Below, piece by piece: positions 23,200 through 35,460 of a stretch of DNA of 64,000 nt (the first letter of the stretch is position 1; each line of letters starts with the position of its first letter). The notes under the pieces were generated by a model. That model was given only the letters and a program-made list of their open reading frames with translations. It had not been told where the DNA came from and did no database searches. The position numbers were made by a program, and so were the translations under genes. The stretch spans positions 18,561,001 through 18,625,000 of the forward strand of contig PUFA01000007.1 of NCBI GenBank assembly GCA_003508835.1, in the 5' to 3' direction. Source of the stretch: Eonycteris spelaea. Its lineage: Eukaryota; Chordata; Mammalia; Chiroptera; Pteropodidae.

Positions 23200-23690
23200 G
23201 AGTCAATATGAAGCTGTCAGTAAAACTAGTTCGTGCCTTTTTTAGTCCTTTCTGGAGTCCAATTACACATATATTAGACTGCTTGACATTGTTCCACTAT
23301 TATTTATAATCTATTTTTAAAAATTTTTTGCTCTATGAGTTTCCGTTTAATGTTTATTGATTTGTTTTCAAGTTCATTGATCCTTTCTTCTGCAGTGTTT
23401 CTTCTTCTATTAATTCTAGTTAGTGATTATTGTTTTTTTGCTTTGTTTTTTGTTTTTTTTTCATTTTAGATATTGCATTTTTACTTATAGAATTTTGACT
23501 TGTTATAGATCCCTTTTTTGTTGAGAATCCACATCCATTCACCTATTTGCCTTTTCTATAAGACTTTAAACATTTTAAGTAATTATTTTAATGTGTTTGC
23601 CTGCAAATTCTAATATTTGTTGCATATTTCACATTCATAATTGTAAATGATATTTCATGTAGAGAAATGGCGGAATTTGAAGTAAACTAT
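23200..23690 (-). mobile_element. Old L1 / HAL1-type fragment, antisense
   Basis: Reverse complement of old L1 sequence around the ORF1 start: tttattgatttgttttcaag, ttcattgatcctttcttctg, tagatattgcatttttactt, atttgcctgcaaattctaat-like blocks and atttgttgcatatttcac. It is the same class as the plus-strand segment near 9150. Confidence 0.55.
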
Positions 23691-24104
23691 TGTTTTCTGC
23701 TTTTTCTGGAAATGGCCAGATCTTTCCTATGTCTGGCAACTAAGATGAAATGTCAAGTTGATCTGCAACTGAGCTTCAGCTTTAATAAAGCTGAATGCAT
23801 ATCTGGTCAGCCCAACCACCAACCAGTGAGTTGCTGTGGTCTCTCTTACAAGGGGCTGATCTCTATTATCTTATTAGTTGTTCTCTCAATTGCCCCCATT
23901 AGCTGCTAGTTAATAATTCAATCTAGTCACCAGTGTGATGCATGACTTATAAGTAACTGACTAATCTCACATCTGTCTGTTGATTTGTTAGAATCAATTT
24001 CCTACAAAACTAGAACATTGGATTTTCATTGGTTCCTGTATCCTTAGATAAACTTTGGGAGTTACATGTCTCTGTTTTTTCCATTCCTTACTATTTTCTA
24101 TCTG
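23691..24104. other. Unassigned sequence next to L1 debris
   Basis: May be a continuation of the antisense L1, but I cannot support it. The 80-codon plus frame at 23667-23909 has no recognisable motif. Confidence 0.4.
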
Positions 24105-24500
24105 ACACTAGGGTAGGTTCTCTAGAAGCAGAGCCTGATGTTGACATTTTTGAGCATATGATTTACTACGAGAACCGTCTAAGGAGAAACTAAGTAAGGT
24201 GAGAGGAATATAAGAGGAATATGGAAGGGGCTGAGAAGAAATGTTGGGTTCACATAAAGTTTAAATTCAACATGATCCCTCAGGAATGTCTGAAGTCTGA
24301 ACTGCATCAGAGGTTTTCCTTCCTTGAAGCAAGGAAGTAGAGTACACATAAACCCCAAGCCTCTCTAAGGCAGCTTTAGTCTCCAAAGGACAATTTTCAG
24401 GAAAAGAATGCAGTTTTAAGTCATCAGTCAAAACCTCCCAGCACCTGGGGGATGGATGCCACAACAGAGTTGCTACAGGGGCTACCAGGGTACTAGATGG
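24105..24500 (-). mobile_element. LTR-like element, antisense, family not named
   Basis: Begins cactagggtaggttctctag, agaagcagagcctgatgttg, the reverse of an LTR ending like that at 17125 (an aacctctgcttc, aacctac order). It continues with tttgagcatatgatttacta. Right boundary uncertain; no viral coding sequence. Confidence 0.45.
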
Positions 24501-25809
24501 AGGACAAATAGCATTCCACTAATATTTCTAATTCTCCTTTAATTACACAATTCTTCTACATTAAATCTTCCTGGAAATGACCCAGAAACAGGAATAACCT
24601 TCACCATAGACAGCCTGCTAAAAGATCTGGCATACTAAAAATTTACCTAAGACACAAGTTGTCTCTTCCTTCCTGCAAGGGAAACTTACATGATGGGGGA
24701 GGAGGAGCAGGAAGAGCAGAAACATTATTATTCCATCACAGGCAGAAATACATACAGTGTGGTATCTTCAAACAATAGTTGGTGAACCAAAAGAGATGTC
24801 AAGGCATAGGTCCCATGTTTAATTGAGACACATTATCTATTTAATCATCTGGGGTCAAAAAGACTCGGACTATAGGCCCATTTGACTGGCTTAGGTCAAA
24901 CTAAAGTGTCAAATGTCTTTATGGATCGTGATGACTATTGCCAATTTTTAAAACTCTTGCTCACAAAGGAGGAGGCTACCTTGAAAGACCATTCAAAAAT
25001 AAATCTTTGATTTTTTTTCCTTAATAGTTTTACTTTCCTCAATATGTATGTATGTAGTCCAATAATAATTTGTAATTGAGCATTAGCCACTCAGAGACTG
25101 AGACTTCGAAAGACAATCCATCACATCGTTTCCTTCTTTACACCTGTGGCTTAGTTTTGATGGAGGATAAGGTTATAGAATGGATTATTGTTTCAGAATA
25201 TGAGCACATAGTCTTTATAGTTAAAACACTAAGTAATAAATGATTCTGGTTATATTGCATAATTCTGTTTGGGATAAAATAAGAGATGTATTTTCTTAAT
25301 GTTCCTATATAATTTTTGTGTAGGCTAATTTCTCTAATACAGATGGGTAGTTTCTCAATGAATTATTTTCTCAGGTTTGTTCTGTGAAACACTATGTGAC
25401 ATGTCTCATGAGGAAAAAAAATCAAAAGGGTTTCATGGTCAGCATCTTCCCTTTACACTGTCATATTAAAGTCACAGAAATGTTTTAGAGCAAAGAAATC
25501 TGTTTAATTATTTTAGGTGTGGTCAATTATAATTTGACTATCTCTCTCTTTAATTTTTAATTTTTTAATGTTACTTTTATTTCCTATTTATATCAACATT
25601 CCAGAAACCTGGAACATAGTGTGGAAAATGTCATATCATCCTTCAGTATAAGAGGAATCCAGGTGAAGTTAAAATTTGGTATTGCTTCCTTCATCTTTCT
25701 TTCATTTTCTCTCAAAATTCTTTGTCCTCCTACTCTTTTCCTAGGTGTTCCATGCTCTCATGATGCCTTAATCTCCATGGAGGACAGATGGAGATAATAA
25801 ATCTACACT
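24501..25809. other. Unassigned region
   Basis: No gene or named repeat. May include further decayed retroelement sequence next to the LTR-like piece. Confidence 0.45.
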
Positions 25810-25814
25810 AATTT

Positions 25815-26000
25815 GTTACTTGGGTATTGGAATGGATACTTGATTTAATTTAAAAGATCTGAATTCAAACAGCAGATCTGCTATTGATTAGCCTTGTAAC
25901 TTCGGTCAATTAACTTCAGATTCCTCACAGAGTTAATCTAAGAAATGCAAGGTTTAACTAATAAGTGCTCATATGTTAGTAGTGATTTCTTGGACATTGA
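25815..26000 (+). mobile_element. MIR SINE
   Basis: Decayed sense MIR: tctgaattcaaacagcagat, ctgctattgattagccttgt, aacttcggtcaattaacttc and agattcctcacagagttaat. Confidence 0.65.
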
Positions 26001-27039
26001 AATGCTATGCAAATTTAGGATTTTTAATATGTTTACAATGGATTTGCAAACATAGAATACAGATATTACACACACATACACACACACAGTTATAGGTACA
26101 TATTTATGGCCTCATTGCAAAAAAAAAAAATCAGATAAAAATAAAATTAATTTCCAAAAGGCACCAAAGTAGCTCACTTGGAGCGTGTTAGATGGAAAAA
26201 TAAAATTATTTTCAAATATAAAAAATAAAGCTAAAAACCAGATCAAGGGAGGACAAGGGCCAAATAGTAACAGGAAATCTGAAAGAATTAATATATAGAT
26301 GTGCATGCTGCATTACAATTGTAATTGAATCATTACTACTCTTAAATGCTCTAGTTAAAAGATCATTTTCATAGTCAAAGTCAGAAAAATATGAATGTGG
26401 AGAAAGAGTTTAGAGAGAATTAAAGAAAGGAAAGAAATTTCTTTAGAAACAAAAAGGGTCATTTAAATCAGATTTCTTAAAACTCCAAATTTATTGGTAA
26501 CATAAAACAAATCTATTCAAATAAAAGAGGTCGTCATGCAATTTTCTATGAAATTTTTTATAATTCAGTCAGAGAGGATGTCAAGACCTGGATTAATCCA
26601 GTGACCAACACTAAAGATTTTGTCCCTCAGTGTAAGGATGCATGGGGCATAATTGGCTTTTATTTTGTTAGCCATTAAAAAAATAAACATGGAAAAATAT
26701 TTTGCTTTTATCCTTTAATGCCTAAGATACTTATGCAAATATTGCCTGAGATAAGTGCTTCCAAACTTTAACACAATATTTAAGTAAAAATCTACTTTTA
26801 AAAAATGTTTTAATCCATTTGTTTTTTATAGCATTTGCATTTTCAAAGTATTTCTTAGATTTTTTAAACTTATTACTATTTATCCAGGTTGTAGCCTGAA
26901 ATCTCCCAGAGAAAATCCCATAATTTATTTCTTTGTTGTATTTTGTCCTGACAAGCACATTTACCTACCAATAACTAGATATTGAATGAATAAGTAAATA
27001 AATTACTAAAAAGCTATTCTCTAACAAATATCTGGTTAG
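26001..27039. other. Unassigned AT-rich region
   Basis: Contains a short (CA)n tract at about 26069-26089 and an A run at 26119-26131. No gene; minus frames of 64 and 75 codons are lysine/phenylalanine-rich products of AT-rich sequence. Confidence 0.5.
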
Positions 27040-27430
27040 CAGAAATTCCTACAAGGAATATTATAAAATGATGCACGTAAGTGAATTAAAACATAAAAAA
27101 ATGATATTAAATGAAAAGAATCAGACTAAAAGAAAATGCTACTCCTTGATTTCATTAAATATAGTTCATATACAGGTGAACTCATAGTATCAGAAGTCAA
27201 GATATGGCTCATTCTTGGGGAGAATAGTCACTGGAATGGAGCACCATGGGGTTTCTAGGATACTGGAAATACTCTGCTTCTTGATCTGCTGCTGGCTAAG
27301 CAGGTGTCTTTGGGGGTGTGTAAAATCCATTGAGATCTGACCTGTGCATTTTTCTATGTGTGCTATCCTTTATGAAAATGAGTTCAGAAATAATACCTAA
27401 TCATGGGGAGAAAAATAAATTAGATCATTC
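27040..27430 (+). mobile_element. Old L1 3' UTR
   Basis: Sense L1M 3' UTR order: aatgctactccttgatttca, gaactcatagtatcagaagt, caagatatggctcattcttg, gggagaatagtcactggaat, actggaaatactctgcttct, tgatctgctgctggctaagc, and tgtgcatttttctatgtgtg. Confidence 0.8.
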
Positions 27431-28509
27431 GACTGTCTTTTCTCTAACTGCAAATATTAAGTGGATATTCTGTCAAAAGTTGTAGACACTTCATATCCTC
27501 ACTTTAGCTTAGCTTTTATGAGACATCTGCAAGAGGAAGAGGCAAAGAAAGCATCAGTGATCATCAAATCACAGATCCTACAGAAGAGGCATGCACTTGA
27601 GCGTGACAACCTCCACAGCAGACTAATTTTCTCTCCCCAATACCTATCTCTTGCCTCACATTCCTATTGTGCTATTGTGCTACCAACTTTGAACTTCATT
27701 TCTATCTGTTCTCTCAGCTACATACCATGAATTATATCTTCCTTTCTAGGACATCTCATACCCACAAGATATTCAATGTATTTCCAGATAGAGGAGCAAT
27801 GGAAATATTATCCAATAGTCATAATGAACAGATTCTTTCTCACATTTCCAAAATATTGGCTTATTTTTTTTTTAAATCTCTAATCAAGCCACAATTTTGG
27901 ATCCCCTTCTCCACTGAGAAAACATCCATATTCTTGGCATTCGAGTCAGTGAAAAAAAAAAAAAATCTGGCTGGAATCTTTGCTAAAGACAAATGTCCTA
28001 TAGAAGTGCTCTGGGATCGATCTCATGATGAAGGGCTTTTACTTTCACATGGAGGGGTAGAAAAATCCATAGTGTTGATGTGTGTGTCCTGAATTAGTAT
28101 ACACATTACACAAAATCACAAAATAAATTCAATGATTTTCATCTACTTGGAACACTGGCATCAGTAAAACAACTGTGAATGTCTACTTTCCCTTTTCCCA
28201 ATGACTATATGTAATTCTTTTTGAATCATTATATTCCACACTCATGAGATACTTTTGTGTACTCCAACAAGCTTCATTTAGCACCTGCCCAGCCTTCTCC
28301 TACCAAACCTTGAAACTGCCAAACGGAGATAACTGGGCAAACTTTTCTTGTGAAACCGTGTCCTGCTTTGAAAGGGAGAAGAATAGTTTACGAGCTTGTA
28401 GAAATTCAACTCATTTTCTAAACGGTTTTATTTTTATTATCATTATTGATTTGTTTTACACCTTTTCCCTCTGGGGTTTTAAAACAATAAACTGCTATAT
28501 CTTAAAAAG
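27431..28509. other. Unassigned region with chance open frames
   Basis: Two overlapping plus frames (27461-27730, 89 codons; 27667-28092, 141 codons) are the longest outside a recognised repeat. Neither shows a domain, signal peptide, splice-site bracket or codon pattern I recognise, and the longer one crosses T and A homopolymers. I do not call a gene. Confidence 0.45.
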
Positions 28510-28660
28510 TTAAGATTAAAGACTCAGGTTCCGATCTTCCTTTTGTTACTCTTTCCTTGTCATGCATCCTTTGTAAATGTTAGTTCCCTTGTCTGTGAAG
28601 TGACAAATAATAATAATGACAAGTTGTTATTATTAAGCAAACTCTTAGATGGACATGGTG
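28510..28660 (+). mobile_element. MIR-like fragment
   Basis: gattaaagactcaggttccg, ccttgtcatgcatcctttgt, and tagttcccttgtctgtgaag followed by aataataataatgac resemble a decayed sense MIR core and tail. Confidence 0.45.
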
Positions 28661-28744
28661 AGAAAAAATAAATTGGAGTTATTGAAAGCATAGTGAAGAC
28701 ATAACAGAGTGAGAGTAAATATTGAATGATGTATTTAGTATACT

Positions 28745-28860
28745 ACAAATACTAACAGAAGGGGCTATGTGACACCTCCTCTGACCATTCCTTGGATATT
28801 TTTCCAAAATAATTAATCATCATTTTTCATTTTGTTGTAAGGCAGCTTTAAATTTTTTCT
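28745..28860 (+). mobile_element. L2 3'-side fragment
   Basis: ctatgtgacacctcctctga followed by ccattccttggatatttttc matches the L2 segment upstream of its 3' end (aaatgtcacctcctcagaga region). Short and weak. Confidence 0.4.
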
Positions 28861-30239
28861 GTGTTTTATTTTTTTTTAGTTGATTCTTATATGAAAACAG
28901 AGTTAAAAAAACATTACTGGGACAAAAGATTTTGAAAAGTGCTTGCGTGGCATCTTTTTAAACAAACCTGGTTCTAATTTCACAAAGAAAATAACTTGAT
29001 TCTCCTATAGTGTAAATTGTATTTGTCTTTCTTATTAATTGACATATATTTGTATGCCACAATATTCACTTCAATAAATATTTTACCAAGGAGTTATTAT
29101 AATCATTTATTTTCCTCTGTAAAAATTTAGAAATGTTTACTTTTAGTGACTATGTATTTGGTAATTACTAAATACATAAAAAATTGTATAAAACTGACAG
29201 AGAAAAGGATCCTTGGGGAAGCTTCCCCAAGAGTGAGATTTAGAAACAGTGCTCACAATGTGTTTGACATGTCAGAATATAAAATAAACATTGCATCTTT
29301 ATTTTATTTATTTTTTTCTGACACTGCCTTGTTAAAAAATATACCCCCCAAAAAAATTCTATATAAATAATAAATAAAAACTTTGCCAAAACAATAAAAA
29401 TTATAGAGGCTAAAAAAACAGATTCATCCATTACGGTTTTCTTATGTCATCTGAAATTTTGGATAACCAGGTGCTCCAGTTTAAAAGGTTACACACATGG
29501 TCATGAGACAAAATTTTACATTCATAAAAGATAAAGAGTTGGATAGAAGATACTTACATAAATTTGAGAACCAATGAAGTCTACAATCTCACATAAAGTT
29601 TAAATGAAGAAGAATCTTCCCTCCAAAGGGAAACAGGAAGAAAATCTGAGTGATTTAGTTTGAGCTCTCTATAAAAAAGGAAGATAGGTAAATAAAATCT
29701 TACTCGAGATTTAATATCTGTAAGAAAGGCTGGGTCCAGGCCTAAATTAATACTGCCTTTGTCAAATTAAAAAAAAAAAAAGACATGCAAAAGCTTTGAT
29801 TTTTTTCCTCCCAGCGTGTCACTAATTTGAGGTACATAAAGCTTCATGAATATTTAAAGTTTATTTTGCTTTCCATTGCTTTCTATCTACAAGTAATATT
29901 CTCATTTGTTGGTTTCATCCTTTTAAACTGTGCAACACATAAATATCCATTTATTTTATCTTTGTTTAATGTGTCTCATAGATTAATATTTCCTAAGAGT
30001 TTTATCCACCCCATTTGTGTTTTTTATCTTTTAAAGCAAAATAAAAAATTATTAAATACAGAAAATACACATTACATTATAAATGAAACATATCTGAGCA
30101 CAAGGTTATAAAAAAAATATTTAATTGAAATGATCACAGTTCGGTAGTATTCCCAAACAACTGCCAACATGGGTCTTCTCTGGAGGGACATATTCTAATC
30201 CCAGAACTTAAAGAGTCCCCACAATTAAATGGCAATACA
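28861..30239. other. Unassigned AT-rich region
   Basis: No gene or repeat family is recognised. Open frames (74 and 94 codons) are AT-rich artefacts. An A run lies at 29768-29780. Confidence 0.5.
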
Positions 30240-33127
30240 ATAACCTATAATGGCGAAGATAATTTTGGTAATAGAGAGCAAAGTTAGACAACTTATACTA
30301 ATAGAGTGTGAGAATTACTATAAAACTAAAGTATTTAAGACAGTGTGGTATCCATGCAAGACATTACTAGGCTTAGATCTCTTAGAGGCAGAGAATCCAA
30401 TGGAACAGAATAGGCGGCCCAGAGACAGACACACATACACAAACACTTGGTTGTTTAACCGAGGCGCCACTGAAATTCAGCACAGAACAGACAACCCTTT
30501 TAATAAGCACTGCTTCCTTATCGGAGATCACATTAAAAAAATAAACTCTGACCCTTATTTTATGAAATGCATTTTGGAGTCTGAAATGTAGCATGAAACA
30601 TGATTGGAAGGTTTTTTTTTTAAGAATGATAGAATATGAAAATAATTTTGTAAAATTTCAGAAAAGTGTTAATTCTTATTTTCCAAAATCCATAATCACA
30701 AGAAAATAAAAATATTTATATTTACTTTATATTTCTCAGAATCTCTACTTATTACATACATCTTTATTACTATAACATGGAAAATCACACTTTGACTCAG
30801 TGGTCCAATGTTAAAATTCAGAGAATGGGAATGAAAACACTTTCAACAGTATCAAAGACATAATCCATTAAAGAAATAATCGTAGACTGACTTCATTAAA
30901 ATTAAAATTTTCTCTTCTGTGAAGGACAAAAGTCAGAGAATGAGAAGACAAGTCACAGACCAGGAGAAAATATTTGTTAAGAACACATCGGATAAACAAT
31001 TCAAAATACACAAAGAACATTTAAAATCAAACAGTTAAGAAAACAAACAACCTGATTTAAAAATGGGCCAAAGACCTTAACAGACACCTCACCAAAGAAG
31101 ACACATAGACAGCAAATAAGCATGTGAAAAATGCTCTACCTCTATGTCATCAGGAAAATGCGAATTGACACAACAATGAGATACCAGTCTGTGTGTACAA
31201 GAATGGGCAAAATCTGGACACTGGCAACAAACACCAAATGCTGATGAAAATGTGGAACAACAGAAACACCAAGTCATCGCTGGTGGGAACTCTAATTCAT
31301 TGCAAAATGGTAAAGCCACATTGGCAGACAGTTTGGAGATTTTTTTTAACAAAATTAAACATATTCTTACCATATCATCCAGCAATCACATTGCTTGATA
31401 TTTACCCAATGGAAGTGAAATCTAAGTCCAAGCAAAAACCCACACATGGATATAGCAACTTTATTCTTAACTGCCAAACTTTCAAAGCAACCACGACACC
31501 CTTCGGGAGGTGAATAAATAAACTGTGGTCCATCCAGACAATAGAATATTATTTAGTGCGAAAAAGAAATAAACTATTGCAGAGAAGCAAAGCTTGCCAT
31601 CCCAAAATGTGTCTCTCTGGCATGAAGATTATTTTATTATAAAGAAACTTAAGACTCAGGAATAACCTTTGACCTTCCCTTTCACTGCATAAAAGAATTT
31701 AGATAGAGGAAAGGGAGCTATCACCATAGATAACTGTAGTATGATATGAACTGTTACAATTCAAGTTTTGTGTCCCAGACACCTTGAAAATCCAGTCTTC
31801 AAAATTTCAGTTTGAAAAATGGAAAGGTTTCTTGATAGAGAAGGCATTAACTCAAAAAGATGGGGGGCCTTAACGATTCCATAAATCCATCTTAAGAGTA
31901 CCCCCAATTCATCTTTTTAATATCAAGGGAAGAGAGGAGGGGCACGACAGGAGATGGGTGAGGACCCGGACAGCTAGGCACCGAGATCCAAGGAAGAGCA
32001 CAAAATTGCTAAATCTCTTTGTTCCCAGTGGCCTTTGACCCCCACTGATCTGAGTCTGGTCTTGAGGCTCCTGTAAGTCTTTGATAAATAATTATTATTT
32101 TGTACATATTTCCCCACCTCTTCTGGAGAGGCGCCTTCCCACAAGGGGCTGTTTTTGCAAAATGCTCAGGCTTCAAGCAGAATTTCTCGAATTAATTAGC
32201 ATGTCTATAGCAGGAGCTACTAGCCTGAAGGTCAGGGGAGAAATGAAGGCTAGAATTGAGGTCAAGTCAGCAATAGGAGTATTTCACTCTGTTACAGAAC
32301 TAGGTGTGGTGGGGGAGACTTGGCAGGGCCTAGAGTTCAGAGTCCACTCTGTGTTCCATTTTCTTTGCATAGCCCAAGTCCAGCAAACATTCATTGACCA
32401 AACATTTACTTTTCCATCTTCCTGTGAAATTGTCTTCCTTCCCTATGAAGCCCCAGACCATAGCTCAAGATGGCCTATAAGACTCAACTGCTCACTTCAC
32501 CTTTGGGTCCCATATTCTTGTGGAACCCCATATGCACATATGTAATTAGATTTCAATATTTTCTATTGTTAATCTTTGTCTCATGTCAATTTAATTCTTA
32601 GACCGGCCAGAAGAACCTAGAAGAACAGAGGAAAATTTCTTCTTCCTGACACTACCAACCCACAAAAGACCTGGAGAACTTTACATGTGGATAAATAAGT
32701 GAAGGAAGTCAATCTGAAAAGGTTATGTCTTGTTTAATTCCAACTATATGATATTCCAGAAAAGGTAAAACTATGAAGACAGTAAAAAAACATTCATGGG
32801 TGCCAGGGGCTAAGGGAAGCTATGAATAGGTGGACCACGAAGGATCGTTAGTGCAAATGCTCTGTATGAAACTATAATAATGGATACATGTCATTATATG
32901 TTTTTTAAATACCTAGAATATACAACACCGAGAATGAAACCTAAGGTAACCTATGGACTTCGGGTGATTATGATGTGTCATTGTAGTTCGTCCATCGTAA
33001 CAAATGCACCACTCTGGTGGAGGATGTGGATAACGGGATTGGCTATGCATGTGGGGGAAAAAATCTCTGCATCTTTCTCTTAATTTTGCTGTGAACCTAA
33101 AACTGCTCTTAGGAAAAAAAAAAAAAA
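30240..33127 (+). mobile_element. Old L1 LINE (ORF2 3' part to poly-A), split by an LTR
   Basis: Sense L1M sequence from ORF2 near ttagacaacttatactaata and gacagtgtggtatccatgca (30340), through ccaatggaacagaataggcg (30400), gagaatgagaagacaagtca, gaaaatatttgttaagaaca, atgagataccagtctgtgtg and ggtgaataaataaactgtgg. It stops at about 31577 and resumes at about 32660 with the 3' UTR (ggtgccaggggctaaggg; ctatggacttcgggtgatta; ttttgctgtgaacctaaaac), ending in poly-A near 33114-33127. The plus frames at 30250-30591 (113 codons) and 31193-31513 (106 codons) are decayed ORF2. Unassigned sequence interrupts it near 30590-30800. Confidence 0.85.
31578..32651 (+). mobile_element. Solitary LTR inserted in the L1 (family A, copy 1)
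   Basis: Foreign DNA between L1 position 31577 and its resumption at about 32652. It starts tgcagagaagcaaagcttgc, catcccaaaatgtgtctctc and ends ggaaaatttcttcttcctga plus ca, so it has the TG...CA ends of an LTR. Flanks actat (31573-31577) and actac (32651-32655, overlapping the LTR end by one base) suggest a 4-5 bp target duplication, as in ERVL-type elements. Two related copies lie at 33299 and 59970. The 154-codon frame at 32081-32545, the longest in the window, lies inside it and has no homology I recognise. No gag, pol or env sequence is present. Confidence 0.75.
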
Positions 33128-33298
33128 TTTTAGTTCCAACGTATTATCATTTGTATAATTTTTTACAGTAAAATAATGGGTCTGTTCTTGAGTAATATCC
33201 TTAAATTTAATTTATAAAGGTTAGTATTCTCATCTGATTAAAATTTAAGAAGGAGCATATAAAGTTTTTCCATTGTACTTTCTAGTTTAAATAATTTT

Positions 33299-33870
33299 TG
33301 TAGTTGAAAGAAGCAGAATCTGCCATTCCAAAATATGTCTTTTGGCATAAGGATTATCTTAAGCTGGTTATTTTTAAGAAATAGCAGACAAGGAGAGGCT
33401 CTGAAAATCCAGTGAGAGATATTTACATTTATGAGGAAATCTCCATTTGTAAGGGTTTCTCCCTCTCTGAAGAAAAAGATGACAATCTCTAGAAACTTTT
33501 TCCAATGTACTTATATCTACATAACAACCATATCCCTGAAACTTGTCACTGTGCTTTTCCTGGTAACCCCCCATGAACAGGGCTCCTAACACCCCAATAT
33601 CTTTTGTCATTAGCTGAAGATAGCATTTCCTTTGTGGATTCCTTTGTGAGATAGGACTAGACAAGGCTTAGTTACCAGACTTTCACGATGGAGTAGAATC
33701 AAATGCAAAGCATAGGTAAGGCATTGTAAAGTAGGATGAGAGGCTGAGCAGGAAGCCCGAAGGGAAATTTCTCCTGGCAGAGATGCCAGGAGGAATTGCA
33801 AAGTTGGGACAACCTTACTTTCCAATTTTAAATCATTTACTCTGTTGTCACACAAGTTGCATGCGGTCTT
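33299..33870 (+). mobile_element. LTR fragment of family A, copy 2
   Basis: Starts tgtagttgaaagaagcagaa, ctgccattccaaaatatgtc, ttttggcataaggattatct, aligning with the first part of copy 1 and with copy 3 in reverse. After about 33420 the match weakens, and the 3' part (aaattctctcctggcag-like area at about 33765) is included by continuity only. It lies 650 bp downstream of copy 1 in the same orientation. Confidence 0.6.
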
Positions 33871-35264
33871 CAGTCAAGTTTCATATATTCATGAATGCAC
33901 TCTCCAAGGTAATACTTTGAGAAAGCCAAAGGAAAGGAATAGAATATCATGTCTCAGTGCATGAGAGAGGAAAGCAAAAAATATTATAATTAAGAACAGA
34001 AGTGATTGTAGAAAGAAGTGATGAATGAACAAGAGCATGTGAAAAATTTGCAAAACTCTTTTGGAGAGTTCCTTACTTTCACAGAATAATGGGTAAGGCA
34101 GTTCAAACCAATTTTCTTTAAATATCAAAGGCCTGCATGACCTTTGATACCTTAGTCGCAATATAACTAGAGGTAGAATAAAAAGTAGGAACAAATGACC
34201 TCTAAGGCCTCATCCAACTCTGAAATGCTTTGATTCTCAGAGGAGCATAAGACTGTTTAGCAATATATCAAAGACTTGCCAGTGTCACTGTGGTTTGGGC
34301 CAATTACTACATTTATTTATGGTTTTGGAACTTCATTTAGGGCTTGAGGTGGAAGACTAAAATAACTCAAGTTCAAAGAAAATAACAGTGACATTGACAT
34401 TTCACACTGATCAGCAAGTCTTTCGGGGAGTTACGGAATGGCAACATTTATAAGCCACAGTTGCTGCTAGTCAAGTGGCGTAAGCGATTAGTAGAGAAAA
34501 CTGTCCCTTGAAGCCTCATTACAGAGTAAATCAAACCTGACCTGCTGGCCCAATGTTGCTGTCACATCAGGAGAGACCAAGTCACTAAAAATGGCAAATG
34601 CAGTCAAGCCATTATTGCTTCTTTGGGGTAAAACAGGGGGAGGGAAAAAAAGGCTGAACCAAGACATACTGGAAGTTCTTTTTTTAAAAGTGGAGGTCAC
34701 AGATACTGTCAGCTTTTCAACTAGATTACCCAAGAGTTTATAGTTAATTATCAAAGAGAAAAATCGATGTCTGCTTATTAACTCTGGACAAAGACATTTT
34801 AAGTGTTTTCATAAAACTCAAGTGTAGTCACCTTAACCACAACAATTCGGTGAGAAGCAAATGTGGCCTGTCATGCCTGTTAACTCTTCATTTGCTGAAT
34901 TTTCAAACAGCAGAGAGGGGTATTAATTGTGATGGTAATCTGAATAGTAGAGGGACTTCTGAGTTCTGATACTTTGGTGTATCACTAATGCCCTACTGAA
35001 AGAAAAAAAAAATCCAGTGATTATAAACAGGACTAACAAGGGCAGACAAGATTATACGAAGTTTGTGAAAAAGAAAGTGCTTATTTGTCCACAGAATCAT
35101 GGCTTGAACTCCAGATAAGTGACTGATTGAAAACCAATAGGTTCACACTGTGCTAGACATATTTCACTATAGAGAAGGTAAACACTGTGCTTATAGATTC
35201 CTCAACAAAGCTGGGGACCTAGAACTCGAATCCATCTCTTATTTTTGTATTCTAAACTATATAA
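33871..35264. other. Mostly unassigned sequence
   Basis: No gene is seen. At 34196-34241, atgacctctaaggcctcatc and caactctgaaatgctttgat resemble the 3' tail of a MIR-related SINE, like those at 35440 and 57880. The rest is unidentified; the 101-codon minus frame at 33889-34194 has no recognisable content. Confidence 0.45.
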
Positions 35265-35269
35265 TATTA

Positions 35270-35460
35270 CATGGTAGAATAGAATGCGAAAGACTAAGAT
35301 TTAGGAAGTTTAGGTTCTAATTCTAGCTTTGCTGCTAACTAGCTGGGTGACATTCACCAAGCCATTTTACCTCTCTGGCTCACATTTTCCTCGTCTCTAA
35401 AATGAAGATGGACTTGGTGACCTCCCTTCCACATGACAAGTTTAGGATTCATTTGCTATC
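35270..35460 (+). mobile_element. MIR-related SINE
   Basis: Clear sense MIR-like core: aggttctaattctagctttg, ctgctaactagctgggtgac, accaagccattttacctctc and cctcgtctctaaaatgaaga. The tail differs from standard MIR: ggacttggtgacctcccttc then cacatgacaag. Confidence 0.75.

Noticed and set aside
27667..28092. 141-codon plus-strand open frame in unassigned sequence
   Set aside because: Composition follows the AT-rich DNA, it reads through T and A homopolymers, and there is no family signature, no nearby promoter and no bracketed splice sites. Length is compatible with chance in 64 kb.
30250..31513. Plus frames of 113 and 106 codons
   Set aside because: These are decayed L1 ORF2 segments, reported as part of the L1 and not as genes.
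32081..32545. 154-codon plus-strand open frame, the longest in the window
   Set aside because: It lies wholly within a solitary LTR, crosses sequence shared with other non-coding LTR copies, and shows no domain or signal peptide I recognise.
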